A DNA stretch of 64,000 nt, from positions 2,232,001-2,296,000 of the forward strand of contig NZ_CP132938.1 in the NCBI RefSeq assembly GCF_040358255.1, given 5' to 3'. Every line of letters starts with the position of its first letter. Within the stretch, counting starts at the first letter, position 1. Below are positions 14,922 to 24,242 of the stretch, in pieces. Origin of the DNA: Tunturibacter gelidoferens (GTDB lineage Bacteria; Acidobacteriota; Terriglobia; Terriglobales; Acidobacteriaceae). The notes beneath the pieces are model-generated. The model worked only from the letters and a program-made list of their open reading frames with translations, did no database searches and had not been told where the DNA came from. The position numbers and the translations under genes were made by a program.

Positions 14922-15617
14922 TCAGGGTTGTTTGAAGTTGAGCCAGGCAAGGTTCATGTTGCCGCCGGTGAGGATGTGGACGGTGAGGACGCTTTTGCCG
15001 GCGGGGAGGTTGAGTTTGAAGAGGCTTGGGGTTAGGTTCCAGTGGTGCCACTGACGCCAGGCGAGGGGGTCGGCCTGGTTGAAGGTGGATTGGATGGTGA
15101 GGGGGCCGGTGGCGGGTTTGCCGTTGAGGTCGATGGAGATGGTCCCTCCGCGGTTGGAGGTGTAGAGAAGGTCGGCGGGGTAGAGGCCGGCGTGGGCGAC
15201 TTCGACGGTGATGTTGAACCACTCGCCGGGCTCGGTCCAGCCGACGTAGAGCTGGTCTTCGGGCGGGAGGACGAGAGAGTAGGGGCTGTTGTCGGTGGGG
15301 TCGGGCGTGGTGTGGAACTTGGTGTAGGAGGTGTCGACGCCCTCGTGGATGCGGAACTCGTGGAGGTAGGAGCCGTCGGCGGGATTGAGCTCGCCGGAGC
15401 CGTGATTGACGGAGTCGGTGTCGTGGTAGGCGATGCCTTCGCCGCCGGTGTCGTAGTAGGCGCACTCGACTTTGCCGGGGATGATTTGCGGCGCGTTTTT
15501 GTGGCGGTCGTCGTGGTAGGGCGTGCCCTTGTAGTCGCTGGGCAGATTGTTTTGAACGGCGAAGACGGTGGTGGTGAGGAGCGTGGCGAGGAGGGCTGCG
15601 AGCGGTCTTCTTTGCAA
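14922..15617 (-). CDS. Secreted carbohydrate-binding (CBM6-like) protein
   Basis: 231 residues with a signal peptide (about 1-20). Most of the remainder resembles a family 6 carbohydrate-binding module: 'GKVECAYYDTGGEGIAYHDT', 'GWTEPGEWFNITVEVAHAGLYPADLLYTSNRGGTISIDLNG' and a C-terminal 'NLAWLNFKQP' strand. Such modules normally hang on glycoside hydrolases, but no catalytic domain is present here. It probably binds a polysaccharide outside the cell. It stands alone upstream of an SDR gene on the same strand. Confidence 0.75.
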   Translation of the reverse strand: MQRRPLAALLATLLTTTVFAVQNNLPSDYKGTPYHDDRHKNAPQIIPGKVECAYYDTGGEGIAYHDTDSVNHGSGELNPADGSYLHEFRIHEGVDTSYTKFHTTPDPTDNSPYSLVLPPEDQLYVGWTEPGEWFNITVEVAHAGLYPADLLYTSNRGGTISIDLNGKPATGPLTIQSTFNQADPLAWRQWHHWNLTPSLFKLNLPAGKSVLTVHILTGGNMNLAWLNFKQP

Positions 15618-15708
15618 GAGGGTAGTGGCCTTTCGGAGACGGGTGCGGTGTTGGAGACGAGATGATGGTACACCGCACCTTCTTGCAGGCCTGGTTCGTG
15701 TGGTCGGG

Positions 15709-16485
15709 TTAATGGGGGTCGGTGGCCATGGCGTCGTTGAATTGTTTGAAGAAGGCGTTGTACTTTTCGGGGCCGTTTTGTTCGGAGAAGCGGAGAGGCT
15801 TGACGCGTTCGACGAGGACTTCGGTGACGTCGGGTTGGGATTTGAGGATGTTGATGGTCTCGTTGAGGTAGTCGGCTAGCGGCATGGCGCGTGGGTCGGA
15901 GGCTTGCTTGCTGCCCATAAGCTCGGTCTGGACGTAGGGTGGGATGAGTTCGATGACCTGAATGTTGGTGGACTTCAGTTGATAGCGCAGGGCCTGGGTG
16001 TAGGAGTGGATGGCGGCCTTGGTGGCGTTGTAGGTGGGGGTCATCGCCATGGGGATGAAGGCAAGGCCGGAGGTGACGGTGAGAATAGCGGCGTGGGGTT
16101 GCTTTTCGAGGTGAGGAAGAAGAGCTGCGGTGAGACGGATGGGGCCGAGGAGATTGGTGGTGATGATTGCCTCGGCGTCGGTGAGGTCTTCTGGTTGAGC
16201 GAGGAGTTTCTCGGGGCGCATGATGCCGGCGTTGTGGACGACGGCGTTGAGGGCGGGGAAGTCGGCGATGAGCTTGGCGGCGAAGGCGCGTATGCTGGCG
16301 GCGTTCTCGATGTCGAGGATCGCGGAGGACATGCCGGGGTTGGCGGCTACGGTGTCGTCGAGGGCTTGTTTGCGGCGACCGGCGATGATGACGTGGTTGC
16401 CGAGTTTGTGAAAGGCCTCTGCCAGGCCGCGGCCGATTCCGGAGCCGCCGCCGGTGATGAGGATCGTATTTCCAGTGGTGTTCAT
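15709..16485 (-). CDS. SDR family oxidoreductase (DltE-like)
   Basis: 258 residues with 'TGGGSGIGRGLA' (NAD(P) binding), 'VHNAGIM', a serine in 'VTSGLAFIP' and the catalytic 'YNATK'. Proteins like this have been called DltE-like. ATG 16485 is preceded by CAGGAG at suitable spacing; the in-frame extension to 16530 adds non-homologous residues. It is divergent from an HxlR-type regulator, a pairing often seen when the regulator controls the oxidoreductase. Confidence 0.88.
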   Translation of the reverse strand: MNTTGNTILITGGGSGIGRGLAEAFHKLGNHVIIAGRRKQALDDTVAANPGMSSAILDIENAASIRAFAAKLIADFPALNAVVHNAGIMRPEKLLAQPEDLTDAEAIITTNLLGPIRLTAALLPHLEKQPHAAILTVTSGLAFIPMAMTPTYNATKAAIHSYTQALRYQLKSTNIQVIELIPPYVQTELMGSKQASDPRAMPLADYLNETINILKSQPDVTEVLVERVKPLRFSEQNGPEKYNAFFKQFNDAMATDPH

Positions 16486-16584
16486 GGTGTTGAATTCTCC
16501 TGACTTAATAGTAGGATTGTTTGTATCCATTGGGAAGTAGGCACCTTAAATATCTATACTTACCTAAAAGAGAGTGAAGAATTT
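16486..16584. promoter_or_regulatory. Divergent promoter region SDR / HxlR regulator
   Basis: This 99-base AT-rich spacer separates the two divergent starts. It contains 'AAGTAGG' and 'ACTTACCT' half-site-like segments (about 16534-16565) flanking an AT-rich centre, a possible operator for the adjacent HxlR protein. No exact palindrome is present, so the operator is only a suggestion. Confidence 0.35.
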
Positions 16585-17037
16585 ATGGGAAAAACGAAGG
16601 TTGCGGCTAAGAAACCGGTTCGTAATAAGACGACGACAAAGGAACGGTCGAAGTATCCGGCTGAGGCGGACCCAAAGGTCGAGGCACTGGTCCGAGAGAT
16701 TATTGCGCGTGTGGCGGACAAGTGGACGATGCTGGTGCTGGAGGTTTTGGAGGAGCACGGGGTGGTGCGGTTTACGCGGCTCGGGGAGCTGGTGGGCGGT
16801 GTGAGTCAGAAGATGTTGACCAAGACGGTGCGGCAGATGGAGAGGGATGGGCTGGTGACACGGAAGGTGCATCCTGTGATTCCGCCGCGAGTGGAGTATG
16901 AGTTGACGGCGCTTGGTTCGAGCCTGGGGGAGGCGTTTTGCGGGGTGTGGATCTGGGCGGAGAAGCATGGTGAGGAGATCGAGCGGGCGCGCGTCGCGTT
17001 CGAGAAAAATGCGGTCGAACGGCAGGATTCCGTATAG
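16585..17037 (+). CDS. HxlR family transcriptional regulator
   Basis: 150 residues. After a lysine-rich N terminus, residues about 35-130 form the HxlR winged helix: 'IARVADKWTMLVLEVLEEHGVVRFTRL', 'VSQKMLTKTVRQMERDGLVTRKVHPVIPPRVEYELTALG'. HxlR proteins bind DNA as dimers, sensing redox or electrophile stress in some cases. No cysteine stands in the usual N-terminal sensor position. Divergent transcription from the SDR gene suggests it controls that gene. Confidence 0.9.
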   Translation: MGKTKVAAKKPVRNKTTTKERSKYPAEADPKVEALVREIIARVADKWTMLVLEVLEEHGVVRFTRLGELVGGVSQKMLTKTVRQMERDGLVTRKVHPVIPPRVEYELTALGSSLGEAFCGVWIWAEKHGEEIERARVAFEKNAVERQDSV

Positions 17038-17074
17038 ATGGTTGTTGCCGACTAAGTTCTGGCATACTGCTGGG

Positions 17075-18190
17075 ATGGCGAGGGCGGGTGGGTTCGCGTT
17101 TGGGTTGGGTATGGCGGGCCGGTTGGCAAAAGCTTGTGTGTGGGCCTTTGTGTGGGTATTCGTATGGGCTTTGTGGATGGCGGGGTGGGGACTGGGCTTG
17201 CCGGCCAGGGCACAGGATGCGGATATTCCAACGTTGCATGTCTATGCGAATACGATTCAGATCCCAGTGCTGGTGCTGGGGGAGGATCGGAAGAAGATTG
17301 CGCCGATCGCGCCGAACAGGTTCAGCGTAAGCTTCGACGGAGGACCGCCGTTCCGCGTCTCGCATGTTCGTCTGGAGGGGGATGATCCGATCTCGCTTGC
17401 GATTTTGCTGGACATGAGCGGGGCGGAGGCGGAGTTATCGTCGAAGCTTGAGGATGCGATTGCGGGGCTTGCGCCGTTGTCTCTGCGTTCTCAGGATCAT
17501 GTCTCGGTCTACGGGCTGGATTGCGAGCTTACTCGCTATGCGAGTGACGTGCCAGCCGACCAGGCGCATTTGAAGAAGCTGGTCCATGAAGCGCTACAGT
17601 CATGGGTCGACCGGAGGCGCGATAAACAAGGGTCGAAGTGCAAACCACAGGTGCAGCTATGGGACGCACTGGCCTTCGCTACCAATCAACTGTCGGCGCT
17701 TCCCGGCCGGCGGGTGATTCTTGCGGTGACCGATGGGAACGATAAGGGAAGCACGCATCGATGGAACGAGGTGAGGGTGTTCGCGCAGGCTAGTGCGGTT
17801 GCGGTCTTTGGCGTGACGTATGTACCGTGGCTTTCGGTTGGATCCCCCAGCGTGGGTAACGCATTGGAAGATCCCTTCCGTTCGATCTGTGAGTGGAGTG
17901 GGGGGTTGGTGTTTTCGGCGAACAGAAGTGACGTGGCGAAGAGGCTAAAAGGGTTTATGGAACTGGTTAGAGGACGCTACATCCTGGAGTTTCCTCGACC
18001 GTACAACTCGACGAAGGGACTACACGAGCTGGTGGTGGCTATCGATAAGAGCAAGGCGTTTATTCGCTCGACGGGGATCTCAGTACCTGTGCAGGATGCG
18101 AAGGTGCTGGCCGATCCGACGACGGTACATACGGATCCTGCCTTGGCCCCGGAGGTGGGGACGCATCATATTCTGACGCCGCCACAGTGA
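17075..18190 (+). CDS. Secreted VWA-domain protein
   Basis: 371 residues with a long hydrophobic N-terminal signal (about 10-45, ending 'LPARAQDA'). A von Willebrand A-like domain follows: the 'LLDMSGA' strand in the MIDAS position is DMSGA (DxSxx conserved), with 'LAVTDGNDKG' later, and a C-terminal 'GRYILEFPRP' strand. It is related in layout to the VWA protein at 7565. The function is unknown; it likely acts in the periplasm or outer membrane. It ends before a strong bidirectional terminator. Confidence 0.8.
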   Translation: MARAGGFAFGLGMAGRLAKACVWAFVWVFVWALWMAGWGLGLPARAQDADIPTLHVYANTIQIPVLVLGEDRKKIAPIAPNRFSVSFDGGPPFRVSHVRLEGDDPISLAILLDMSGAEAELSSKLEDAIAGLAPLSLRSQDHVSVYGLDCELTRYASDVPADQAHLKKLVHEALQSWVDRRRDKQGSKCKPQVQLWDALAFATNQLSALPGRRVILAVTDGNDKGSTHRWNEVRVFAQASAVAVFGVTYVPWLSVGSPSVGNALEDPFRSICEWSGGLVFSANRSDVAKRLKGFMELVRGRYILEFPRPYNSTKGLHELVVAIDKSKAFIRSTGISVPVQDAKVLADPTTVHTDPALAPEVGTHHILTPPQ

Positions 18191-18235
18191 TGTCGTGAAG
18201 GCGATGAGGCGGTCTCCGGAGAGACGCCGATGTAA

Positions 18236-18275
18236 ACCTACCCCGCACCTCTTCAGGTGGTGCGGGGTAGGTTTG
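18236..18275. terminator. Bidirectional rho-independent terminator
   Basis: Fourteen-base perfect arms ACCTACCCCGCACC (18236-18249) and GGTGCGGGGTAGGT (18259-18272), with TTT after and AAA before. It lies between the VWA gene (+) and the FecR gene (-), which converge here. Confidence 0.88.
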
Positions 18276-18289
18276 AAGGGGAGCCGCGC

Positions 18290-20488
18290 CTATTTGGGAG
18301 GCGGCTGCTTCGACTCTGTTTTGGGTTGTGGGGGATGGGCGACTGGATGAGGAATAGGCTCGGGCTGCTCATGTGGACCGGCTGGGCGTCCGCTGCGCAG
18401 ATTTTCGACCTGCTGTGGACCAAGAGGGCGGCCGGGGTCGGTCTTCTGTATGGCCTGTCGTTGCTGAACGAAGGTGGGTTGCGCGGGCGGGGGCTCGCTT
18501 CGGTTGATGAGCGGACGAGGTTGATCGACGGGCCGTGGCTGCGGCTTCGGTTGAGCGGCTTGCGCCGGAGGCTCGGGCTTCGGCTGGATGACCGGAGGTG
18601 GCGGCTGCGGTCTAGGTTGTGTTGCTTGCGCGGGCGGTTCGGGCCTTGATTGGTTGACGGGAGCCACGCTTTGCGGCTTCGGCTGGATGACCGGAGGTGG
18701 CGGCTGCGGTTTTGGTTGGGCCACTTGCACCGGAGGCTCGGGCTTTGGTTGGTTGATTGGAGCTACAGGTTGAGACCGTGGCGGGTTGGACTGGGCTGTG
18801 GGCTGTGCGGGTTGTGCCGGGACGGCGCGCGCGGGCTGGTTTGGAGTAGGTCGTTCTACGATTGCTTGTCGTTGAACGGGTGCGGGTGCGGGCTGCTGGA
18901 TCGGTTTCTGGCCGCCGGGCAGAGGTTGGAGTTTGACTGCCTGCTGTTGCGGGGTGAGGGTATGGACTGGGACGGGGTGGGCCTGGGCTCCGGGGACGGC
19001 CTGCGCAAGGCCAACGCGGGTTTGCAGGACGGGGCGTGCGAGGTTGACGGGAACGGCTCGGGCTGGGGCAGGCGCCACGATCTCATGGGTGGGTGTGATC
19101 ATGGGGTGGGGCATGACCTGAGCCTGGACGAGCTGCTTTGGATCTACGTGAACGGCTGCTGACGCTACCGGACGTCCGGCAGCGAATGCGCGCTGGGGAA
19201 CGACGGTGGTGGCGGCGGTGCGATTGACGTAGGTGATGTTGTTGATGGTGGTGTTGTTGACGGTTGTCTTGTTGATGTAGGTGTTGGTGGTGCGGTTGTT
19301 GTAGATGTTGCGGATCTCGGTGTCGTTGCGGCTATAGATGTTGGTGACGTTGACGCGGTTCACGTAGCCGGGGCTCGCGTGATACCAGGGAACGTAGGTT
19401 TCGCGCGGGCCGAGTGGGAACCATGCGGCGAGACCTCCCCCGTTGCCGCCGCCGAAGCCAACGCTAACGGAGAAGTTGGATCCTCCGACGAAGGCTACCA
19501 GAGCTGGAGAGTAGACGGGACGCACGATGGTGGGGCCAGGGATCCATCCCCAGCGTCCGTTGAAGCTGGCCCAGCGGCCGTAGTGGAAGGGTGCGAATCC
19601 CCAGGGTTCGGCTTCGACCCAGGTCCAGCCCCAGGGGGCGATCCAGGCCCAGTGGCCGTTATGGTAGGGGGTCCAGCTGGCGTCGACGTTGCGGGGATAC
19701 CAGACCTGACCGTAGTCCGATTGGGAAAACCATTCTCCATACTCTTGAAGGTCGCTGTATCCGATCATGTTTGGGTTGACGTACTGCTGCTGGGCGGCGC
19801 GGTCGGCCATCTGGCGGCGGTCGCGATCCTGATCGAAGCGGTCGAGGTTGTCGCCTGGGGCGAGCTCAACATATTCGACGTAGATGGGGTTGGAGCCGGT
19901 GAGGCGGAGGGCCTGGCCGGGATTGATAGCTTGAGAAAGATTGGGCCCGGTGGCTTCGGCCTCTCCGGAGTTGACGGTGACGACGGTGGTGTCGTCCTGG
20001 GGGTAGCTGTCGATGCGCACGTCGCCGGGACGGACAATGGTGATGGTGCCGTTGGGGGTATCGATTTCGATGGTGGCGCCGTTCTGGAGGTCCCAGCTGC
20101 GGATGTGGACGGAGCCCTGGGCGAGGCCGAGTTGGGCGACCTGATCGGTCATGCTGGTGAGGGAGAGGTCGGCACCGAGGCCCATGCGGATGGCGAGGGC
20201 GTCGCTTTGAAGTTCGGCGAAGCTGGAGTTGTCGACGTAGATGCGGTCGCCGTTGGTGAGGGGATAGTTGGTTTCGGCCTGGCTGAACTGATCGACGCCA
20301 GCGGGCTGGAGGGAGACGTTGCCTTGAAGGATGCTAAGGCGGGCGACGCGCTCGGGTGGGTCTGTGTTCTGAGGATAATCCTGGGCATGCAGGGAGAGGG
20401 CAGAGAGGAGGGTGAGGACGAATGAGGCGATGATGCTCTGCTTGAAGAAGCCCCTAATGGTCGTACTACGTGTTTGTGGGGTTTTCAT
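18290..20488 (-). CDS. FecR-domain protein with aromatic central domain and proline-rich tail
   Basis: 732 residues. Residues 1-36 are a signal peptide, 60-190 a FecR-like beta domain ('LQGNVSLQPAG', 'DRIYVDNSSFAEL', 'GSVHIRSWDLQ'). A Trp/Tyr/Gly-rich region with 'HWAWIAPWGWTWVE' and 'HYGRWASFNGRWGW' (DUF6600-like) spans about 250-370. An Asn/Thr tract follows, then a long P/Q/A-rich tail (about 480-732) with repeated 'QPKPQPPPPVIQPKP' blocks. It is probably a surface or periplasmic structural protein. The start at 20488 is set by CGAGGAACG and the signal peptide. Confidence 0.8.
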   Translation of the reverse strand: MKTPQTRSTTIRGFFKQSIIASFVLTLLSALSLHAQDYPQNTDPPERVARLSILQGNVSLQPAGVDQFSQAETNYPLTNGDRIYVDNSSFAELQSDALAIRMGLGADLSLTSMTDQVAQLGLAQGSVHIRSWDLQNGATIEIDTPNGTITIVRPGDVRIDSYPQDDTTVVTVNSGEAEATGPNLSQAINPGQALRLTGSNPIYVEYVELAPGDNLDRFDQDRDRRQMADRAAQQQYVNPNMIGYSDLQEYGEWFSQSDYGQVWYPRNVDASWTPYHNGHWAWIAPWGWTWVEAEPWGFAPFHYGRWASFNGRWGWIPGPTIVRPVYSPALVAFVGGSNFSVSVGFGGGNGGGLAAWFPLGPRETYVPWYHASPGYVNRVNVTNIYSRNDTEIRNIYNNRTTNTYINKTTVNNTTINNITYVNRTAATTVVPQRAFAAGRPVASAAVHVDPKQLVQAQVMPHPMITPTHEIVAPAPARAVPVNLARPVLQTRVGLAQAVPGAQAHPVPVHTLTPQQQAVKLQPLPGGQKPIQQPAPAPVQRQAIVERPTPNQPARAVPAQPAQPTAQSNPPRSQPVAPINQPKPEPPVQVAQPKPQPPPPVIQPKPQSVAPVNQSRPEPPAQATQPRPQPPPPVIQPKPEPPAQAAQPKPQPRPVDQPRPLINRSEPPPAQPTFVQQRQAIQKTDPGRPLGPQQVENLRSGRPAGPHEQPEPIPHPVAHPPQPKTESKQPPPK

Positions 20489-20733
20489 GGTCGTTCCTCG
20501 ATACTTCGGTTGTATGAACCCGGCTTTTCCCGGATGTTGTCGCCGACAATTGAAATTGGGTTGTAAAGTACTGGGCAATCATAGATGGGAAACCCGGTCG
20601 CAGGATCGGAGAAGGCGCGGAAGTTGCTTGGATGGCGCGCCAGGGTAAGGGTTGCGTGACCACGGTTCGGTGCGGGTGGGAATTGACCGATTGCATTTAG
20701 AATCGGTGGATTGCCGTTTGTGAAGAGAGATGC

Positions 20734-21687
20734 ATGACTGAGATAGCTGGAAAGAAGCGCGCGCTGACGTTTCAAGAGCTGTTGTTTACGCTGCAGCGTT
20801 TTTGGGCAGATCGGGGTTGTGTGCTGCAGCAGCCTTACGATGTTGAGGTGGGCGCGGGGACGATGTCTCCGGATACGTTTTTGCGGGTGCTGGGGCCGAA
20901 GCCGGTGCGGATCGCTTATGCGCAGCCCTCGCGCAGGCCTGCGGATGGCCGGTATGGAGAGAATCCCAATCGGCTGTTTCGGCATACGCAGCTGCAGGTG
21001 ATTCTGAAGCCGCCACCGGTACGGATTCAGGAGATGTATCTCGAGTCGCTGGTGGCGATTGGGATTGACTTGAAGGAACACGACATCAAGTTCGAAGAGG
21101 ATAACTGGGAGTGGCCGGTGGGCGGCGCCTGGGGCGTGGGCTGGCAGGTGATGCTGGATGGGCTGGAGATTACGCAGTTCACTTACTTTCAGCAATGCGG
21201 CGGGATGGATCTGGATCCGATCTGCGGCGAGATTACGTATGGGCTGGAGCGGATCGCGGGGTTTCTGCAGGATGTGGATTCGATCTACGACATTGTGTGG
21301 GCGGTTGAGCCGGATACCGGGCGCAAGGTGACTTACGGCGAGATGCGCCTGGCTGAGGAGGAGCAGTTTTCGGCTTACAGCTTCGATTACGCCGATGTGG
21401 GGAGGCTTTGGGAGCACTTGAATTCGTATGAAGCGGAGTGTTTGGGACTGCTGTCGCAGGTGAAGGATTTTGGTGAGATGGATGTGCTGAAGTTGAAGCG
21501 CTTTCCGGTGTTGGGCGCGTATGAGTTGGCGCTGAAGTGCTCGCATCTTTTCAATCTGCTGGATGCTCGCGGGGCGATCTCGGTGACGGAGCGCGTTGGA
21601 GTGATGGCGCGGATTCGGACGCTGGTGGTGGGAGTGGCGAAGGCGTATGCGGCGCAGGGTGAACGAGTCAGCGAGTTAGCAAGTTAG
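20734..21687 (+). CDS. glyQ: Glycine--tRNA ligase alpha subunit
   Basis: 317 residues, the usual length for GlyQ. The hallmark class II motifs are clear: '[25 protein letters not shown]', '[16 protein letters not shown]', '[17 protein letters not shown]', '[16 protein letters not shown]'. It makes the catalytic half of the heterotetrameric synthetase that charges tRNA-Gly. glyS follows 41 bases downstream. The last residues and the gap are made from short AGCGAGTTAGCAAG-type direct repeats, so the extreme C terminus is likely variable between strains. Confidence 0.97.
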   Translation: MTEIAGKKRALTFQELLFTLQRFWADRGCVLQQPYDVEVGAGTMSPDTFLRVLGPKPVRIAYAQPSRRPADGRYGENPNRLFRHTQLQVILKPPPVRIQEMYLESLVAIGIDLKEHDIKFEEDNWEWPVGGAWGVGWQVMLDGLEITQFTYFQQCGGMDLDPICGEITYGLERIAGFLQDVDSIYDIVWAVEPDTGRKVTYGEMRLAEEEQFSAYSFDYADVGRLWEHLNSYEAECLGLLSQVKDFGEMDVLKLKRFPVLGAYELALKCSHLFNLLDARGAISVTERVGVMARIRTLVVGVAKAYAAQGERVSELAS

Positions 21688-21714
21688 CGAGTCAGCAAGT
21701 TAGCGATTTGGAAT
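21661..21714 (+). repeat. Short direct repeats at the glyQ-glyS junction
   Basis: 'AGCGAGTTAGCAAGTTAGCG' followed by 'AGTCAGCAAGTTAGCG' is a run of overlapping 8-10-base units (GAGTCAGC, GAGTTAGC, AAGTTAGC). It begins inside the glyQ 3' end and extends into the intergenic gap. The pattern looks like slippage-prone sequence. Confidence 0.6.
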
Positions 21715-21728
21715 TTTGCGAGAGTGTG

Positions 21729-23840
21729 ATGGCTGATTTTTTGTTTGAGATTGGTTTGGAAGAGGTCCCGGCGCGGATGATAGCCGGGGCGCAGGCGGAG
21801 CTGGAGCAGCGCGTGGTGAAGATCCTGGAGCGCGAGCGCCTGATGAGGTCGGGCGCAGGGACGAAGAGCTTTGCTACGCCGCGACGGCTTGCGGTGTGGG
21901 TTGAGGGAGTTGCGGAGCAGCAGGAGGATGTGGCTGAGGAGTTGGTGGGACCCTCGGTGAAGGTGGCTTACAAGGATGGTGTGGCGACTCCGGCGGCAGT
22001 GGCATTCGCGAAGAAGGCTGGGGTGGAGGTTGCTGCACTGAAGACGATTACGAATGCCAAGGGGGAGTATCTTGCGGCGACTTTAGTGAAGGCGGGACGC
22101 GAGGCGGCGGAGGTGATTGCTGCGGAGATGCCGAAGGAACTGGCTGGGATTTATTGGGCTAAGAATATGTACTGGCGCGCGGGGCGGCCGGAGCGATTTG
22201 TGAGGCCGGTGCGGTGGATGGTAGCGATGCTGGGTGAAAAGACGGTGCCGGTGGAGTTCGGCGGATATGTAGCTGGAAGTGTTACGTATGGGCACCGGGT
22301 CTTGTTTGGGGAGAAGGAGATTGTGCTGAAGGCTCCTGGGGACTACGAGGATGCGCTGCTGGGCGGCTTTGTGATTGCGGATGTGGAGGTACGGAGGCAG
22401 AGGATTCGGAAGGCTTTGGATAAGGTGACGCGGGCTGGTGATCTCAAGGGGTCGGGACTGCGGTGGCGCGAGGACCATGAGCTGGTGGATAAGCTGACGC
22501 AACTGACGGAGTGGCCTTCGGTGCTGATGGGTGGGTTTGAGAAGGAGTACCTGGCGCTGCCGGAGGAGGTTCTGGTGACGGTGATGCGGGATCATCAGAA
22601 CTACTTTGCAGTGGAGGATAAAAGTGGAAAGCTGGCTCCGCATTTTCTCGCGGTGCTGAATACAGAAGCCGATGAGGCTGGTGTCGCGGTGATTCGGCAT
22701 GGCAATGAGCGGGTGCTGAGAGCGCGGTTCAATGACGCGCGGTTCTTCTGGGAGTTCGACCAGCGGGTGCCACTAAACGAGCGGTGTATGTTGCTCGAAA
22801 ATGTGACCTTTCAGAAAGACTTGGGAAGTTATGCTGTGAAGACAGGTAAAGTACGGAAGGCTGCGGCCGCGCTTGCGGGACGCGTCGTGGAACGCGGCTT
22901 GGAAGTGGATGTCCTAGCACTGGATCACGCGGCGCGATTAGCGAAAGCGGACCTCACGGCAGAGCTAGTGAAGGAGTTTACGGAGCTGCAGGGCGTGGTG
23001 GGCGGCCTGTACGCACGGGCTCAGGGGTTTCCTGCGGCGGTGGGAGATGCGATATATGACCAGTACAAGCCTGAGTCGATGGAAGATGGCGTACCTCGGA
23101 CAACGGAAGGTGCGCTGCTGGCGATAGCAGATAAGGCGGATACGATTGCGGGGATGTTCGGGTTGGGATTGGAGCCTACGGGGTCGAAAGATCCGTTTGC
23201 GCTGCGACGGGCGGCGAATGGGATTGTGAAGATTTTGGCCGAGACGAAGGTAACGCTGCCGTTGAAGCTGGATGAGATCGCGGAGATGGGTAGCTACGAT
23301 GCTGCGGTGGTCGCGAAGATGCGAGGTTTTTTTGCGGAGAGGCTGGAGTTCTATCTAAAAGAGGCGCGCGGGCAGGCTTATGACGTGGTGAAGGCTGCGT
23401 TGGCGGCTGGTGCGAGTGATGTTCGAGATGCGGTAGCGCGGGCAGAGGCGGTAACTGCGGTGCGCGGGTCGGATGATTTTGTTGCGGTGAGTTCGGCGTT
23501 CAAGCGGATGAAGAACATTCTTTCGCAGGCGAGGGAGAAGGGGATTTCAGCGGCGCGCGGTGTTGATGCTGCGCTCCTGACGGAGCCAACAGAAAGGGCG
23601 TTGGCGGATAGGTCGGCGGAGTTGGCTGATCGCGTCTACACGCTGCGGGCGGAGAAGAGTTACAGGGCAGCGTTGGAGGAGATTGCTACGCTGCGGCCGC
23701 AGGTGGATGCGTTCTTCGAGGCGGTGATGGTGATGGCGCCCGATGAGGCAGTGCGGGCGAATAGGTTGGCGCTGCTCGAGAAGGTGCTCGGGGATTTTTC
23801 CGGGATCGCGGACTTCTCGGAGATTGTGATCGCCGGCTAG
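21729..23840 (+). CDS. glyS: Glycine--tRNA ligase beta subunit
   Basis: 703 residues, normal for GlyS. The N terminus is typical ('DFLFEIGLEEVPARM'), the centre has 'VMRDHQNYFAVED' and 'DPFALRRAANGIVKIL', and the C-terminal part holds the DALR-like tRNA-binding helices ('ANRLALLEKVLGDFSGIADFSEI'). It recognises tRNA-Gly and completes the alpha2-beta2 enzyme with GlyQ. ATG 21729 fits the family start. Its stop shares a CTAG with the convergent small gene. Confidence 0.97.
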   Translation: MADFLFEIGLEEVPARMIAGAQAELEQRVVKILERERLMRSGAGTKSFATPRRLAVWVEGVAEQQEDVAEELVGPSVKVAYKDGVATPAAVAFAKKAGVEVAALKTITNAKGEYLAATLVKAGREAAEVIAAEMPKELAGIYWAKNMYWRAGRPERFVRPVRWMVAMLGEKTVPVEFGGYVAGSVTYGHRVLFGEKEIVLKAPGDYEDALLGGFVIADVEVRRQRIRKALDKVTRAGDLKGSGLRWREDHELVDKLTQLTEWPSVLMGGFEKEYLALPEEVLVTVMRDHQNYFAVEDKSGKLAPHFLAVLNTEADEAGVAVIRHGNERVLRARFNDARFFWEFDQRVPLNERCMLLENVTFQKDLGSYAVKTGKVRKAAAALAGRVVERGLEVDVLALDHAARLAKADLTAELVKEFTELQGVVGGLYARAQGFPAAVGDAIYDQYKPESMEDGVPRTTEGALLAIADKADTIAGMFGLGLEPTGSKDPFALRRAANGIVKILAETKVTLPLKLDEIAEMGSYDAAVVAKMRGFFAERLEFYLKEARGQAYDVVKAALAAGASDVRDAVARAEAVTAVRGSDDFVAVSSAFKRMKNILSQAREKGISAARGVDAALLTEPTERALADRSAELADRVYTLRAEKSYRAALEEIATLRPQVDAFFEAVMVMAPDEAVRANRLALLEKVLGDFSGIADFSEIVIAG

Positions 23841-24013
23841 GTTGTGATGAGCATGACCCCGAGCATGAAGAGAAAGACCGCGAAGAGGGAACCCAGTGGG
23901 ATGAGGACACCTTCGCAGAGGCCGCTCCAGCGGCTGCGGTCGAGTAGACCGTCTTCAGCGCGATTGTTGGACTGGAAGGTTGGTGCTATTTCTTTCGATT
24001 CGATGTAGTTCAT
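23837..24013 (-). CDS. Small single-pass membrane protein
   Basis: 58 residues. A charged N-terminal half ('NYIESKEIAPTFQSNNRAEDG') is followed by a hydrophobic helix near the C terminus ('LIPLGSLFAVFLFMLGVMLI'). AGGAAAACAAAG precedes ATG 24013. The stop codon (TAG, reading CTA on the + strand) overlaps the glyS stop on a shared CTAG. I recognise no family; the good ribosome binding site and membrane segment argue that it is real. Confidence 0.55.
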   Translation of the reverse strand: MNYIESKEIAPTFQSNNRAEDGLLDRSRWSGLCEGVLIPLGSLFAVFLFMLGVMLITT

Positions 24014-24242
24014 CTTTGTTTTCCTGTGCGAAGTGTCGCTGGCTCCGGCAAAACGTTCAGGCAGAGAATGCATTTGTCCTGCTTTGCATAAGATGCCGGA
24101 TGCGAGGTGCGAAGAAGGCAGCGCGGGCTGCCATTTCTTCGACGGCCGTGTTTGTTGCTCGTCATCATGCATGACGAAAACTGCTGACGGCAAGGGTAAC
24201 GTGAAGGGGTGGAGCCTTGAATGACACTTCCGGGTGATGCGC

